A DNA stretch of 64,000 nucleotides from Yoonia vestfoldensis DSM 16212 (GTDB lineage Bacteria; Pseudomonadota; Alphaproteobacteria; Rhodobacterales; Rhodobacteraceae): contig NZ_KB907982.1 in the NCBI RefSeq assembly GCF_000382265.1, positions 62,001 through 126,000 of the forward strand, given 5' to 3'. The notes beneath the pieces are model-generated. The model searched no databases. It was not told the origin of the DNA and was given only the letters and a program-made list of their open reading frames with translations. Positions 16,833-26,068 of the stretch are shown here, piece after piece. How positions within the stretch are numbered: position 1 is the first letter of the stretch; each line of letters begins with the position of its first letter. The position numbers were made by a program, and so were the translations under genes.

Positions 16833-18418
16833 CAGCTACGCCCTGCTGGCGCCGGATCTTCGATCCAATCCTGCAGAATCTGGATCGTTTCTGGCTGACG
16901 GTCGGCGATCATCCTCCGTAGGCGCGTTACCGGATCGTCGGTGGTTTCGGCCATATCAAAGCTACCGGTCATGAAATCGGCCATGTTGTCGTCATTGACA
17001 GCCATCGCCATCGCCATCGACGGGCCGGGTTCGCTGGTGCCTTCGATGAGGTTGACGTCCCGCGGTGGCGGCAGCAACCGTGATGGCGCAAGGATGGGCC
17101 GCACGACAAACAGGCCTAGGATCAAGGCCACCACTGCAAGCACGCCGATCTGGATCAGTTGCATCAGGTCCAGCGGCAGGCCCGCGACCCCGGCCTCTGC
17201 CGCTGTTCCCAACGGTGCGATCGGATCGAAACGCATCGATTTCAGCGTGATGACGTCACCGCGCCCCGCGTCCAGCCCGACGGCAGACGCGACAAGTTCT
17301 TGCAGCGACGCGAGTTCTTCCGGGCTGCGCGCCGCAGTGGTGACCGTGCCGTCGGCCGCTGTCGTCGTCAGGTCATTGATCAACACGGCCACCGTGAGGC
17401 GACGGATCGCGCCGGGTTCGCGGAGCAACTGGCGTTGGGTTTCCGACACCTCGTAATTGGTCAGCGTCCGGCTCTCGCTGTTTTCGTTGCTGGACGCCCC
17501 GTTGCCGCCAGAGGCATCGCCGTCAGGCAGATTCGAGGCGACGGTCACACCGCCGTTGCGGCTGTCGGTGGATGCGCCGCTGCTTTCGGTGATGTCGGTG
17601 CTGATGGCGATGCGGCTGTCTGGGTCGACAAGTCGTTCGGTGATCGATTCCGTTTCGGTGACCGTGTCGATCGCGACTTCGACGACCGCATTGCCGATGC
17701 CGACGCGCGCGGCAAGCAAACGTTCTGCCCGCAACCGCAAGGCCGCAGCCCGGTCCTCGCTTGCCGGCATGCTGTCCTGCCCATCGCTTTCGGACAAAAG
17801 CCCGCCATTGTCGTCGATCACAGCCACCCTTTCAGGCGCAAGCCCCGGTACCGCCGCGCCGACAAGAAACTGCAACGCGCGGATATGTGACGCAGCGAGC
17901 GTACCGCCGCTGGTCGTGACGGTGACTGCTGCGGTTGCGGTCTGGTCGCGGTCAAACGGGCGGTTCGACGGTGTCGAGATATGCACACGTGCCGCCCGAA
18001 TGTTCGGATTGGCAAGGATCGTACGTGCGAGTTCGCCCTCTTTTGCGCGCCAGTATGCCGCGTCGAACATCTGCGATGTGGTGCTGAACCCCGACAGCTG
18101 ATCAAGCAGTTCATATCCTTGGCTGCCGGTTGCAGGCAGACCTTCGCCTGCCAGACCCATGCGCAAACTGTCCCGCAGCGCAGTCGGAACATAGATATTG
18201 GTCCCGCGTACTTCGTACATCACCCCGCGCTGGTCGAGTGCGGCAATCACATCGCCAGCGGCGCGCGCTTCTAGCCCACCGTATAGCAACCCCATGTCCT
18301 GCGAGCCCGCCCCGCGGGCGATGAACAGGACCGCGACGAACACCGCGACGCTTGCCGCGATCACAAGGATGCGCCGTGAACTGTCGAGTGCTGACCAGAC
18401 CGAGCCTAAACTGCGCAA
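16832..18418 (-). CDS. fliF: Flagellar MS-ring protein FliF (TTG start)
   Basis: 528 residues when started at the TTG at 18418. That codon has GGAG 7 bases upstream and gives (M)RSLGSVWSALDSSRRIL, the usual opening of rhodobacterial FliF; the frame remains open to 18535 but that extension has no family features. There is a membrane helix at about 17-36. PxGxGYELLDQ-like and EGELARTILANPNIRAARVH segments of the ring-building motifs follow, and a second membrane helix (LIQIGVLAVVALILGLFVVR) lies before the C-terminal tail that should contact FliG. It is divergent from fliL. Confidence 0.9.
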   Translation of the reverse strand: MRSLGSVWSALDSSRRILVIAASVAVFVAVLFIARGAGSQDMGLLYGGLEARAAGDVIAALDQRGVMYEVRGTNIYVPTALRDSLRMGLAGEGLPATGSQGYELLDQLSGFSTTSQMFDAAYWRAKEGELARTILANPNIRAARVHISTPSNRPFDRDQTATAAVTVTTSGGTLAASHIRALQFLVGAAVPGLAPERVAVIDDNGGLLSESDGQDSMPASEDRAAALRLRAERLLAARVGIGNAVVEVAIDTVTETESITERLVDPDSRIAISTDITESSGASTDSRNGGVTVASNLPDGDASGGNGASSNENSESRTLTNYEVSETQRQLLREPGAIRRLTVAVLINDLTTTAADGTVTTAARSPEELASLQELVASAVGLDAGRGDVITLKSMRFDPIAPLGTAAEAGVAGLPLDLMQLIQIGVLAVVALILGLFVVRPILAPSRLLPPPRDVNLIEGTSEPGPSMAMAMAVNDDNMADFMTGSFDMAETTDDPVTRLRRMIADRQPETIQILQDWIEDPAPAGRS

Positions 18419-18474
18419 AGTGGTTCTCCAACCTGAGGGGCATTCTGCCGATGCCCTTGTTTGACCGATGAGCC

Positions 18475-18489
18475 TTAACAATCGGTTAG
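18475..18489. promoter_or_regulatory. CtrA-like box between fliF and fliL
   Basis: TTAACAATCGGTTAG matches the CtrA consensus TTAA-N7-TTAA with one mismatch. It lies 57 bases from the fliF start and 49 bases from the fliL start, so one site could control both divergent flagellar operons. CtrA controls flagellar genes in Caulobacter and in Rhodobacteraceae. Confidence 0.6.
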
Positions 18490-18537
18490 GGCTTCTTGGG
18501 CTATGACGTTTTTTGAAAAAGCCCGAGAGGAACACCC

Positions 18538-19023
18538 ATGACCGCTGCAGCCGATCCCGCCCCTGAGCCCCGCAAAGGCAGCAAAAAGCCTTTGTTCATC
18601 GGGCTGGCCTTGGCTTTGGTGGGTGGCGGTGGCGGATTCTTCGTTGTGCAATCCGGGCTGCTGGCTGGCGGTGCAGGGGCGGAACACACGCCGAATCATG
18701 CCGAGTCGACGATGGCCCCCCTGGACGTCGCCTTTGTTGCGCTGGATCCGCTGGTCATCTCATTACCTGCCACCAACGGGCGCGATCATCTGCGGTTTTC
18801 GGCCCAGCTCGAGGTTCCGCATGCCTACGTCGCGGAGGTCGAGGCGATCAAACCGCGCATCGTTGATGTGTTGAATGGATATTTGCGTGCGGTCGCGCTG
18901 GCCGAACTGGAAAATCCCGCAGCACTGGCGCGGATGCGCAGCCAGATGCTGCGTCGGGTCCAGGTCGTGGCTGGTGATGGCCGGATCAGCGACCTGCTGA
19001 TCATGGAATTCGTTCTCAGCTGA
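18538..19023 (+). CDS. fliL: Flagellar basal body-associated protein FliL
   Basis: 161 residues. A short Lys-rich cytoplasmic N-terminus precedes one membrane helix (KKPLFIGLALALVGGGGGFFVV, about 17-38). The periplasmic FliL domain includes VALDPLVISLP, LRFSAQLEVP and the terminal RISDLLIMEFVLS. FliL stabilises the stator around the rod. A GAGAGGA sequence lies 6 bases before the ATG. It heads the long motA-flhA-flhB block. A second FliL-like gene is at 27521. Confidence 0.9.
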   Translation: MTAAADPAPEPRKGSKKPLFIGLALALVGGGGGFFVVQSGLLAGGAGAEHTPNHAESTMAPLDVAFVALDPLVISLPATNGRDHLRFSAQLEVPHAYVAEVEAIKPRIVDVLNGYLRAVALAELENPAALARMRSQMLRRVQVVAGDGRISDLLIMEFVLS

Positions 19024-19038
19024 AGAAGGATAAGACGC

Positions 19039-19395
19039 ATGGATTTGATCTCAGACATGCTGCTCGTTTCGGGGGCGTTCGGTGCAGGGTTCTATTGTCT
19101 TGTGCTAGCGCGCCGGCTGCGCAGGTTCACCGATCTTGAACAAGGCGTGGGTGGGGCGGTCGCGGTATTGTCGGCGCAGGTCGACGACTTGACCAAGACG
19201 CTGAACCGCGCGCAGGCCACCGCCAAAGGATCTGTGGAAACACTGGCCGAAGTCAGCCAGCGGGCAGAGGCAGCCGCGCAAAGGCTCGAATTGCTGGTCG
19301 CGTCGATGCACGATCTGCCTGAACCTGCTCGCCAGGCACCCGCCCAGACCCCGGTGTTTGCCCGGCGCGATACGGTTGGACGGGCCCCACAATGA
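19039..19395 (+). CDS. Conserved single-helix membrane protein in flagellar operon
   Basis: 118 residues. One N-terminal membrane helix (LLVSGAFGAGFYCLVLA, about 8-24) is followed by RRLRR and a helical, Ala/Gln/Glu-rich coiled-coil region (residues 40-95), then a Pro-rich tail. I do not recognise a named family. It begins 15 bases after fliL and overlaps the next gene by 4 bases, so it is cotranscribed with stator genes and may take part in stator assembly. Confidence 0.75.
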   Translation: MDLISDMLLVSGAFGAGFYCLVLARRLRRFTDLEQGVGGAVAVLSAQVDDLTKTLNRAQATAKGSVETLAEVSQRAEAAAQRLELLVASMHDLPEPARQAPAQTPVFARRDTVGRAPQ

Positions 19396-19961
19396 CGGCA
19401 TCTACCCTGCGTCGCCGCAATCGCGGGACATTGCATGTCCTCGCCGGGCTTCTGATGCTGTCAGCCATCTTTCGCGCCGGTGCGCATATCGATCCCGCAT
19501 TTGCGCAGGAACTTGAACAGCCCGCCCCGATTCTCGCGGATACCGGGCCGACTATGCAATCCGCCGACCTTTTGGCGGCCTTTCAGGCACGCGAGGCGCG
19601 TCTTGTCGAACGGGAAGGCCAGTTGCGCGACCGGCTCCAGGCTCTCCGTGTCGCAGAGATCGAGATTGCCGAAAAGATGCAGGCGATGCGGCAGGCTGAA
19701 GAATCGCTGAGCGCCACGATTGCCCGCGCGGAAACTGCATCCGCCACCGATCTTGACCTGCTGCGCGCGGTCTATGAAAACATGAAACCAAAGGATGCAG
19801 CCGCCCTGTTTGTCGAAATGCCGCCCCCGTTCGCAGCGGGATTTCTGGGTATGATGCGGCCGGAAGCTTCTGCTTTGATCATGGCTGAACTGCCTCCGGC
19901 GGTCGCCTATTCCTTCAGCGTCGTGCTGGCTGGGCGGAATGCGAACGCGCCCACCGAATAG
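19392..19961 (+). CDS. MotE-like periplasmic chaperone (MgtE N-domain type)
   Basis: 189 residues. An N-terminal hydrophobic segment (HVLAGLLMLSAIFRAGAHI, about 15-33) probably exports or anchors it. A coiled coil follows (about 58-105, AREARLVEREGQLRDRLQAL), then a small domain with LRAVYENMKPKDAAALFVEM and RPEASALIMAEL, the MgtE-N-like motif found in MotE. In Sinorhizobium, MotE is the chaperone of the periplasmic motor protein MotC. The neighbouring 730-residue periplasmic protein is a plausible client. It precedes motA by 74 bases. Confidence 0.75.
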   Translation: MTASTLRRRNRGTLHVLAGLLMLSAIFRAGAHIDPAFAQELEQPAPILADTGPTMQSADLLAAFQAREARLVEREGQLRDRLQALRVAEIEIAEKMQAMRQAEESLSATIARAETASATDLDLLRAVYENMKPKDAAALFVEMPPPFAAGFLGMMRPEASALIMAELPPAVAYSFSVVLAGRNANAPTE

Positions 19962-20035
19962 ACGGTGAGGGAACATTAACACTTGGGCTTTAGATCTGTG
20001 GTTGCCATTGCATTTATTCAAAGGACAGGGGCGTC

Positions 20036-20905
20036 ATGATTGGTCTGATCGGCATCGTCGTTGTATTTGCAACGGTTTTTGGAGGCTATCTGCTGGCTGG
20101 CGGCAAGATGGGCATCATCCTCAAGGCGCTGCCATTCGAAATGCTGATGATTCTGGGTGCAGCGGTCGGCGCTTTCGCTATCGCGAATGACAAATCCACG
20201 GTCAAGGCGACGATCAAGGATCTGGGTAAGGTCTTCAAAGGTCCCAAATGGAATGCGGACGATTATCGCGATCTGCTGTGTCTGCTGTTCGAGTTGATTC
20301 GCGTCGCGCGCACGAATCCCGTCGCGCTGGAAGGTCATATCGAAGCACCTGAAACCTCGGCGATTTTCGGCAAATATCCCAAGATCCTTGGTGACCGCGA
20401 AGCTATCGCGCTGATCTGCGACACGCTGCGGTCGGCGTCGATGAATTATGACGATCCGCATCAGGTCGAGGAAATCTTGGAAAAAAGGATCGAGGCGACA
20501 TTGCACCACAAGCTGCATTCCTCGCACGCCCTGCAGACGGTCGCGGACGGATTGCCGGCCCTGGGAATTGTCGCGGCGGTCCTGGGCGTGATCAAGACGA
20601 TGGCGTCGATCGACCAGCCCCCCGAAGTCTTGGGCAAGCTGATTGGTGGTGCCCTCGTGGGCACGTTCCTTGGCGTCTTTCTGGCCTATGGTTTTGTCGG
20701 ACCTTTTTCGAACAAGGTCAGGGTTGTCGTTGAAGATGATGCGCATTTTCACCAATTGATCCGCGAAGTTCTGATCGCCAACCTGTACGCCCATGCGCCC
20801 AACATCTGCGTCGAAGTGGGGCGCCAGAACATGCCGAGCCACTACCGCCCCAGCTTTGCCGAAATGGAAGACGCCCTGAAAGCCACCAAGCAGGACGCCG
20901 CATGA
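20036..20905 (+). CDS. motA: Flagellar motor stator protein MotA
   Basis: 289 residues with four membrane helices: residues 2-22, 32-50, and the pair around LPALGIVAAVLGVIKTMASI and LIGGALVGTFLGVFLAYGFV. The large cytoplasmic loop between helices 2 and 3 carries the charged residues that touch the rotor. The family opening MIGLIGIVVVFATVFGGYLL is intact. It pairs with MotB (9040). Its end overlaps the following 730-residue gene by 4 bases, so that protein is made together with the stator. Confidence 0.95.
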   Translation: MIGLIGIVVVFATVFGGYLLAGGKMGIILKALPFEMLMILGAAVGAFAIANDKSTVKATIKDLGKVFKGPKWNADDYRDLLCLLFELIRVARTNPVALEGHIEAPETSAIFGKYPKILGDREAIALICDTLRSASMNYDDPHQVEEILEKRIEATLHHKLHSSHALQTVADGLPALGIVAAVLGVIKTMASIDQPPEVLGKLIGGALVGTFLGVFLAYGFVGPFSNKVRVVVEDDAHFHQLIREVLIANLYAHAPNICVEVGRQNMPSHYRPSFAEMEDALKATKQDAA

Positions 20906-23094
20906 GGTATCTCATCCTTACCGTGCTGGTTGCCTTGCTGCCTCTGGCTGTTGTTGCGCAGCCGGTCGCTGTTCAGACCGGCGAACATGCCGACTTTTCA
21001 CGGGTCGTGGTCCGGTTGCCCGCCGAGGCGGAATGGGGTTTTGGTCGGAGCGCGGATGGCTATGTGCTGCGGTTGCCGGTGACCGAGGGATACGATCTGC
21101 GACGTTTTTTCGACCTCATCCCGAAAACGCGGATCACGGCGGTGTCGCAGGATGCCGCATCGGGTGAACTGCGGCTTGCCGTCTCCTGCATATGCCGGGC
21201 CGATGTGTTTTTCATTTCCCCCCGCTTTCTCGTCATCGATATCGCAGATGGCCCCGCAGACCCCGCGTCGCCGTTCGAACAATTCATCGACGGCGAAACG
21301 GCATCTTCACGGCCGTCTTTGTCTGGTCCTGGGTTGTTGCCTATCGTTTTCCCTGATGATCAGTCCGCGGAACCCGCGCTGCCTGTCGCGCTTCCCTTGC
21401 TGGCCCCGGTGGCGCCTGTTCAACCGATCGCCTCAGACGTGACAGATGAACTCGACGCGCTTGAGAGGCTCGTTATCGAAAGTTTGGGTCGCGGATTGAC
21501 GACGGGTGTGCTGGAGCCTGATATCATCAGGAATGCGGCTGCCCCGGTCAGACCGCCGCAGGTCGCCCCTGACCTGCCTTTGCCTGGCATTTCGGTGACT
21601 ACCGGCATCGACCGAGCAGCCTTGCCAGCGGATGAACCGCCGCCTGTGGCCGCAGACGGGACGGCCTGCGTTCCGAATTCCATGGTCGATCTGGCCGCGT
21701 GGGCCGATGATCGGTCTTTCGGTGATCAGATCGCCGCCAAAAGGTCTGCTTTGGTGCAGGAATTCGACCGCCTGGACCCCGATGTCATACTTGGTCTGGC
21801 GCGTCTGTATCTGCATTTCGGCTTTGGTCGCGAAGCGATCCAGACCCTTGAGCTTGACGGGGCGGGGTCGATGGAGCGCACCTATCTGCGCCTGCTTGCG
21901 CAGATCATCGACGACGATCCCATCAGCTTCCCGGATGTCAGCCTGCAATTATCATGTTCGTCGGATATTGCGCTCTGGGCCTTTCTCGCAACCCCGGTGG
22001 GTGGGGTCGGGACCACTGGTGACCGTGCCGCTATCCTGCGCGCGTTCAAGGATGTGCCGCCGTTTCTGCAACGCCATCTTGGACCCCGGCTTGCCGAACG
22101 CTTTGCGGCAATCGGCGACGACGACGCGGCAGATCAGGCGCTGCGCATGGCGCGCCGCGACGCACCCGACGAGATCGACACAATTCTTGTGGCCGCGACC
22201 CTTGCGGCGCGTCTTGGCGATGATCTAGCGGAGCTTGAGACATTGACCATGCTTGCCCGAACAGACCCCAGGATCACGGCAGAGGCGATGATCAGGTTTC
22301 TGGTTGAATCCGCCCGCCAAAAAGTCCCTGTACCCGACGCCGATATGATCACTGCGGATGCATTGCGTTTCGAACATGCCGCGACGCCGCTCGCCGAGGA
22401 CATCGCCGCCGCGCAGATCGGTGCCTATCTTGCCGCAGATGTGTTCGCTGATACGATCCTTCTTCTTGATGAAATAAAGCCAACGTTGGACGCGGCCCGA
22501 TTTGCCGATTTGCAGATGGACATTGATCTGGCAGCCGTCGCACGGATGCCGGACGCGGAATTCCTGGCCTACATTTTTGCAAGGCATCTGCCTGAGGAGG
22601 CGTTGGGATTGCGCGAAGATGTGGCGCAGCGCCTGCTGTCATTGGGATTTCCCGACCAGGCCTTGCGCGTGCTCGGACCGGCCACGGCGGAACAGCAGCA
22701 GGGAAACGCGAGATATCTGCGCGCCGCTGCTTTGCTTGACCTGAATGATCCAGACGCGGCGCTGCGCGTCCTGCGCGACGATGCAACGGATCGCGCAAGC
22801 GACCTGCGCGCGGTGGCACGGTCCGTACGGGCGGGCAATGCGACGCCGACGTCGCCCCGTACGGTCACCGACGATATCAGATCCGATTGGCGAAGTGGGA
22901 ACTGGGCCGGTCTCGCGGACGCCGATGACCCACTGATCCGAGATACCGTCGCGGCCGTGCTGAATACCGATGGTCTGGCCTTTGATGATCAGGCACCGCT
23001 TGCAAGCGGTCGCGCGTTGCTTGATGACGCGGCCCAATCCCGCATTCTGCTTGATGGCCTGCTGGACAGGTTCATGCCGCCGGACGATTTCTGA
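20902..23094 (+). CDS. Large periplasmic protein coupled to motA (MotC-like candidate)
   Basis: 730 residues with a signal peptide (MRYLILTVLVALLPLAVVAQ). The first 110 residues look beta-rich (ADFSRVVVRLP, GYVLRLPVTEGYDLRRFF, FLVIDIADG), resembling AMIN-type domains. The remainder is Asp/Ala-rich and helical, with repeat-like stretches suggestive of TPR or Sel1-type solenoids (DPDVILGLARLYLHFGFGRE, AQRLLSLGFPDQALRVLGPA). No named family was recognised. Position after motE-like and motA makes it a candidate functional counterpart of MotC; direct sequence similarity to MotC was not established. Confidence 0.7.
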   Translation: MRYLILTVLVALLPLAVVAQPVAVQTGEHADFSRVVVRLPAEAEWGFGRSADGYVLRLPVTEGYDLRRFFDLIPKTRITAVSQDAASGELRLAVSCICRADVFFISPRFLVIDIADGPADPASPFEQFIDGETASSRPSLSGPGLLPIVFPDDQSAEPALPVALPLLAPVAPVQPIASDVTDELDALERLVIESLGRGLTTGVLEPDIIRNAAAPVRPPQVAPDLPLPGISVTTGIDRAALPADEPPPVAADGTACVPNSMVDLAAWADDRSFGDQIAAKRSALVQEFDRLDPDVILGLARLYLHFGFGREAIQTLELDGAGSMERTYLRLLAQIIDDDPISFPDVSLQLSCSSDIALWAFLATPVGGVGTTGDRAAILRAFKDVPPFLQRHLGPRLAERFAAIGDDDAADQALRMARRDAPDEIDTILVAATLAARLGDDLAELETLTMLARTDPRITAEAMIRFLVESARQKVPVPDADMITADALRFEHAATPLAEDIAAAQIGAYLAADVFADTILLLDEIKPTLDAARFADLQMDIDLAAVARMPDAEFLAYIFARHLPEEALGLREDVAQRLLSLGFPDQALRVLGPATAEQQQGNARYLRAAALLDLNDPDAALRVLRDDATDRASDLRAVARSVRAGNATPTSPRTVTDDIRSDWRSGNWAGLADADDPLIRDTVAAVLNTDGLAFDDQAPLASGRALLDDAAQSRILLDGLLDRFMPPDDF

Positions 23095-23198
23095 CGCTCT
23101 GGCCTCATCGTTTGGTAACCATTTCCGGTCAGTCTGGACAGAAGGACGGGTGGCTGCTCGCACAGTCACCGCCGCGACATCCAAAAAGGAACACCAGT

Positions 23199-25289
23199 TT
23201 GCTTGGTCTGACGCTGCGTGACATTTTTCAGCCGACTATCCTGCTGGCTCTGGCCTTGATGGCGATCATCGTGATGATGATCCTGCCGATGCCCGCGTGG
23301 GTGCTTGATATCGGTCTTGCCGCATCATTCGCGCTGGCGATCCTGATATTCACTGTGACCCTTTTCATAGACCGCCCATTGGATTTTTCCGCATTCCCGA
23401 CAATCCTGCTGGCGTCCTTGATGCTGCGGTTGTCGTTGAACGTGTCATCAACCAAGCTCATTATCGGCGAAGGACATACCGGCACCGATGCCGCCGGCGA
23501 GGTGATCGAAGGCTTCGCCATGTTCGTGATGGGCGGCAATGTGCTGTTGGGGCTTGTCGTGTTTTGCGTGCTGCTGATCGTGAACTTCGTCGTCATCAAC
23601 AAGGGGGCAACCCGGATGGCCGAAGTGGGTGCACGGTTTGCGTTGGATGCCATGCCCGGAAAGCAGCTGGCCATCGACAGCGATATGTCGGCAGGGGCCA
23701 TTGATCACCAGGAGGCAAAAGCGCGGCGGGAACGTGAACAGGCAGAAACAACTTTTTTCGGCTCTCTCGATGGTGCGTCCAAGTTTGTAAAAGGCGATGC
23801 GATCGCCGGTCTGCTGATCACAGCCCTGAACCTGGTGATGGGGCTGATCATCGGCATCACGGTCCATGACATGCCGCTTGGGCTTGCCTTCGAAACCTAT
23901 GCAATCCTGACGGTCGGCGACGGTCTGGTATCGCAGATTCCGGCCGTCGTCATTTCAATTGCCTCGGCGCTTTTGCTTGCGCGCGGCGGTGCAACCGGCG
24001 CGACGGATCTCGCGCTGGTGGCGCAATTGGGCCGCCATCCTGCGGCTCTTGCGACTGTGGCTGTCCTGATGGTCCTTTTCGCCCTGGTGCCGGGCTTGCC
24101 GTTCGTTCCGTTCATTACTGGTGGCCTGGTCCTCGGCGGCTGCGCCTATGCGCTGGCCTCGGCGGCACAAAGAAAATCGGCCCAAGCAGACGGGCACGCA
24201 CCGACGAAAGAACAGGCGACGATACAGGAATCCATCGGCGATATGCTGGATCTGGACGATATCCATGTCGAATTCGCGCCAGATCTCGTGAATATGGTGC
24301 TTGATCCGGGTACTGGCCTTGATGCCCGGATCGTCAATATGCGCAATCATGTCGCGACCAGCTTTGGCGTGCTCCTGCCCGAAATCCGGCTGACCGACAA
24401 CGCCGCTTTGCCGCCGGGATGCTATGTGATCAAGATTCAAGGTGTTGAACAGGTGCGCGACGTCTTGCGTCCCGGTCTGATTCTGGCGTTGCTCAACGAC
24501 ACGGACGGCCCCGACATGCCGGGCACGACCGTGAAGGAGCCTGTCTATGGCGCGCCTGCCCGTTGGATTGACCCCAGCCGACAAGACATCGCGGCACTGA
24601 ACAATCTGACGACAGTGCAACCGACCGAAGTACTGGCAACGCACCTGCTCGAAATCGTGAAACGGAACTTTCCCCGATTGTTGACGTTCAAGGCCCTGCG
24701 CCGGCGGTTGGACGAAATGGTCAACCTGACCGACAGGGCGCGCGGCGATGCCAACCGCAAGATGCTTGACGAGCTGATACCCGACAAAGTGCCCGTTGAT
24801 GTGTTGTTGTCCGTCTTGCGCCTTCTTCTGGAAGAACGGGTGTCAATTCGTAACCTGCCCCTGATCATCGAGGCGACGGCAGAAGGGCGGCAGATGTATC
24901 CGTCGGTTGACGGCGTGACGGAACATGTGCGCCAGCGGCTTGGTTTTCAGCTTGTCGCTGCGCTGCGCCGCCCCGATGGAACAATCCCGCTGATCCAGCT
25001 CGCCCCGGAATGGGAGGACACGTTCACCAGCTTCGAAATCCGGTCTGACCGCGCCGCCGGGGACGTGGCCCTGCCACCGGAACGGTTCAACGAACTTGCC
25101 GACGGCTTGGCCGAAAAGCTGGGGCAGGCGGCCAGTGCCGGGGCCTATGCCGCAGTGGTCACGACCATGCGGCGGCGGCGGTTTCTGCGGACAGTGATGA
25201 CGGCGAAGGGCATCATGAACCCTGTTTTGTCCTTTGAGGAAATCGGGATAGATGCACGTCCGGCGCTTGTGGGCCTGGTGCCTGCATGA
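23199..25289 (+). CDS. flhA: Flagellar export protein FlhA (TTG start)
   Basis: 696 residues when started at the TTG with AAGGA 8 bases upstream, giving (M)LGLTLRDIFQPTILLALAL; the frame is open from 23112 but the extension is not family-like. About eight membrane helices occupy the first 330 residues, with the FHIPEP-family signature region LDFSAFPTILLASLMLRLSL. The cytoplasmic domain from about 350 onward docks chaperone-substrate complexes (VNMRNHVATSFGVLLPEIRL and the following LTDRARGDANRKM). It overlaps fliR by 4 bases. Confidence 0.94.
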   Translation: MLGLTLRDIFQPTILLALALMAIIVMMILPMPAWVLDIGLAASFALAILIFTVTLFIDRPLDFSAFPTILLASLMLRLSLNVSSTKLIIGEGHTGTDAAGEVIEGFAMFVMGGNVLLGLVVFCVLLIVNFVVINKGATRMAEVGARFALDAMPGKQLAIDSDMSAGAIDHQEAKARREREQAETTFFGSLDGASKFVKGDAIAGLLITALNLVMGLIIGITVHDMPLGLAFETYAILTVGDGLVSQIPAVVISIASALLLARGGATGATDLALVAQLGRHPAALATVAVLMVLFALVPGLPFVPFITGGLVLGGCAYALASAAQRKSAQADGHAPTKEQATIQESIGDMLDLDDIHVEFAPDLVNMVLDPGTGLDARIVNMRNHVATSFGVLLPEIRLTDNAALPPGCYVIKIQGVEQVRDVLRPGLILALLNDTDGPDMPGTTVKEPVYGAPARWIDPSRQDIAALNNLTTVQPTEVLATHLLEIVKRNFPRLLTFKALRRRLDEMVNLTDRARGDANRKMLDELIPDKVPVDVLLSVLRLLLEERVSIRNLPLIIEATAEGRQMYPSVDGVTEHVRQRLGFQLVAALRRPDGTIPLIQLAPEWEDTFTSFEIRSDRAAGDVALPPERFNELADGLAEKLGQAASAGAYAAVVTTMRRRRFLRTVMTAKGIMNPVLSFEEIGIDARPALVGLVPA

Positions 25290-26068
25290 TCGCGGAACTG
25301 CTACCGCTGGTCCCGTTTTCGCAGGCCTATCTTTGGGCGGGCTTTGCCGTTTTCATCCGGGTCGGGGCGATGATGGCGGTGTTGCCCGCGTTTGGTGATC
25401 AGCCGGTTCCGATCAGGGTGCGTCTGGTGTTGGGGATCATGTTTACCTTGATTGTAGCACCGGCGGTCAGCGAGGGTATCGGATCTTTGCCTGCGACGAT
25501 GCCTGCTGCGGTGATCTTGCTGGCACCTGAAGTCCTGACCGGGCTTTTTTTTGGTTTGTTTTTGCGTTTTTTTATTCTGGTCTTGCAAATCGCGGGCTCG
25601 ATCGCTGCACAGGCCACGTCGTTATCCCAGATTTTCGGGGGCACCGCAGGTGTCGACCCGCAACCTGCCATCGGGCACATGCTTGTCGTGGCGGGTACCG
25701 CCCTTGCGGCATTGTCGGGTCTGCATGTTCAGGCGGCGGCCTATATGATCCACAGTTATATGCTGGTCCCATTCGGCACCGGGTTGGACCCGCGGCTTGT
25801 CGCGCAAACCGGGGTAGAGCAGGTCGCCCGCACGTTCAGCCTTGGCTTTTCACTGGCCGCGCCGTTCTTGATTGCATCATTGATCTATAATGTCGTGCTT
25901 GGCGTGATCAACCGCGCGATGCCGCAACTGATGGTGTCTTTCGTCGGTGCGCCCGCCTTGACCGCTGGCGGATTGCTGTTGCTGCTTCTGGCCGCGCCCT
26001 TGATGCTGAGCGTCTGGATCCTGGCGTTCACAGATTTCATGAGCAACCCGTTTGGGACCCCCCGATGA
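25286..26068 (+). CDS. fliR: Flagellar export gate protein FliR
   Basis: 260 residues with six hydrophobic segments. The signature parts VFIRVGAMMAVLPAFGDQPV, PAAVILLAPEVLTGLFFGLF and ATSLSQIFGGTAGVDPQP are typical of FliR/SpaR proteins. It forms the export gate with FliP and FliQ. It is linked by ATGA overlaps to flhA before and flhB after, a conserved order. Confidence 0.94.
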   Translation: MIAELLPLVPFSQAYLWAGFAVFIRVGAMMAVLPAFGDQPVPIRVRLVLGIMFTLIVAPAVSEGIGSLPATMPAAVILLAPEVLTGLFFGLFLRFFILVLQIAGSIAAQATSLSQIFGGTAGVDPQPAIGHMLVVAGTALAALSGLHVQAAAYMIHSYMLVPFGTGLDPRLVAQTGVEQVARTFSLGFSLAAPFLIASLIYNVVLGVINRAMPQLMVSFVGAPALTAGGLLLLLLAAPLMLSVWILAFTDFMSNPFGTPR

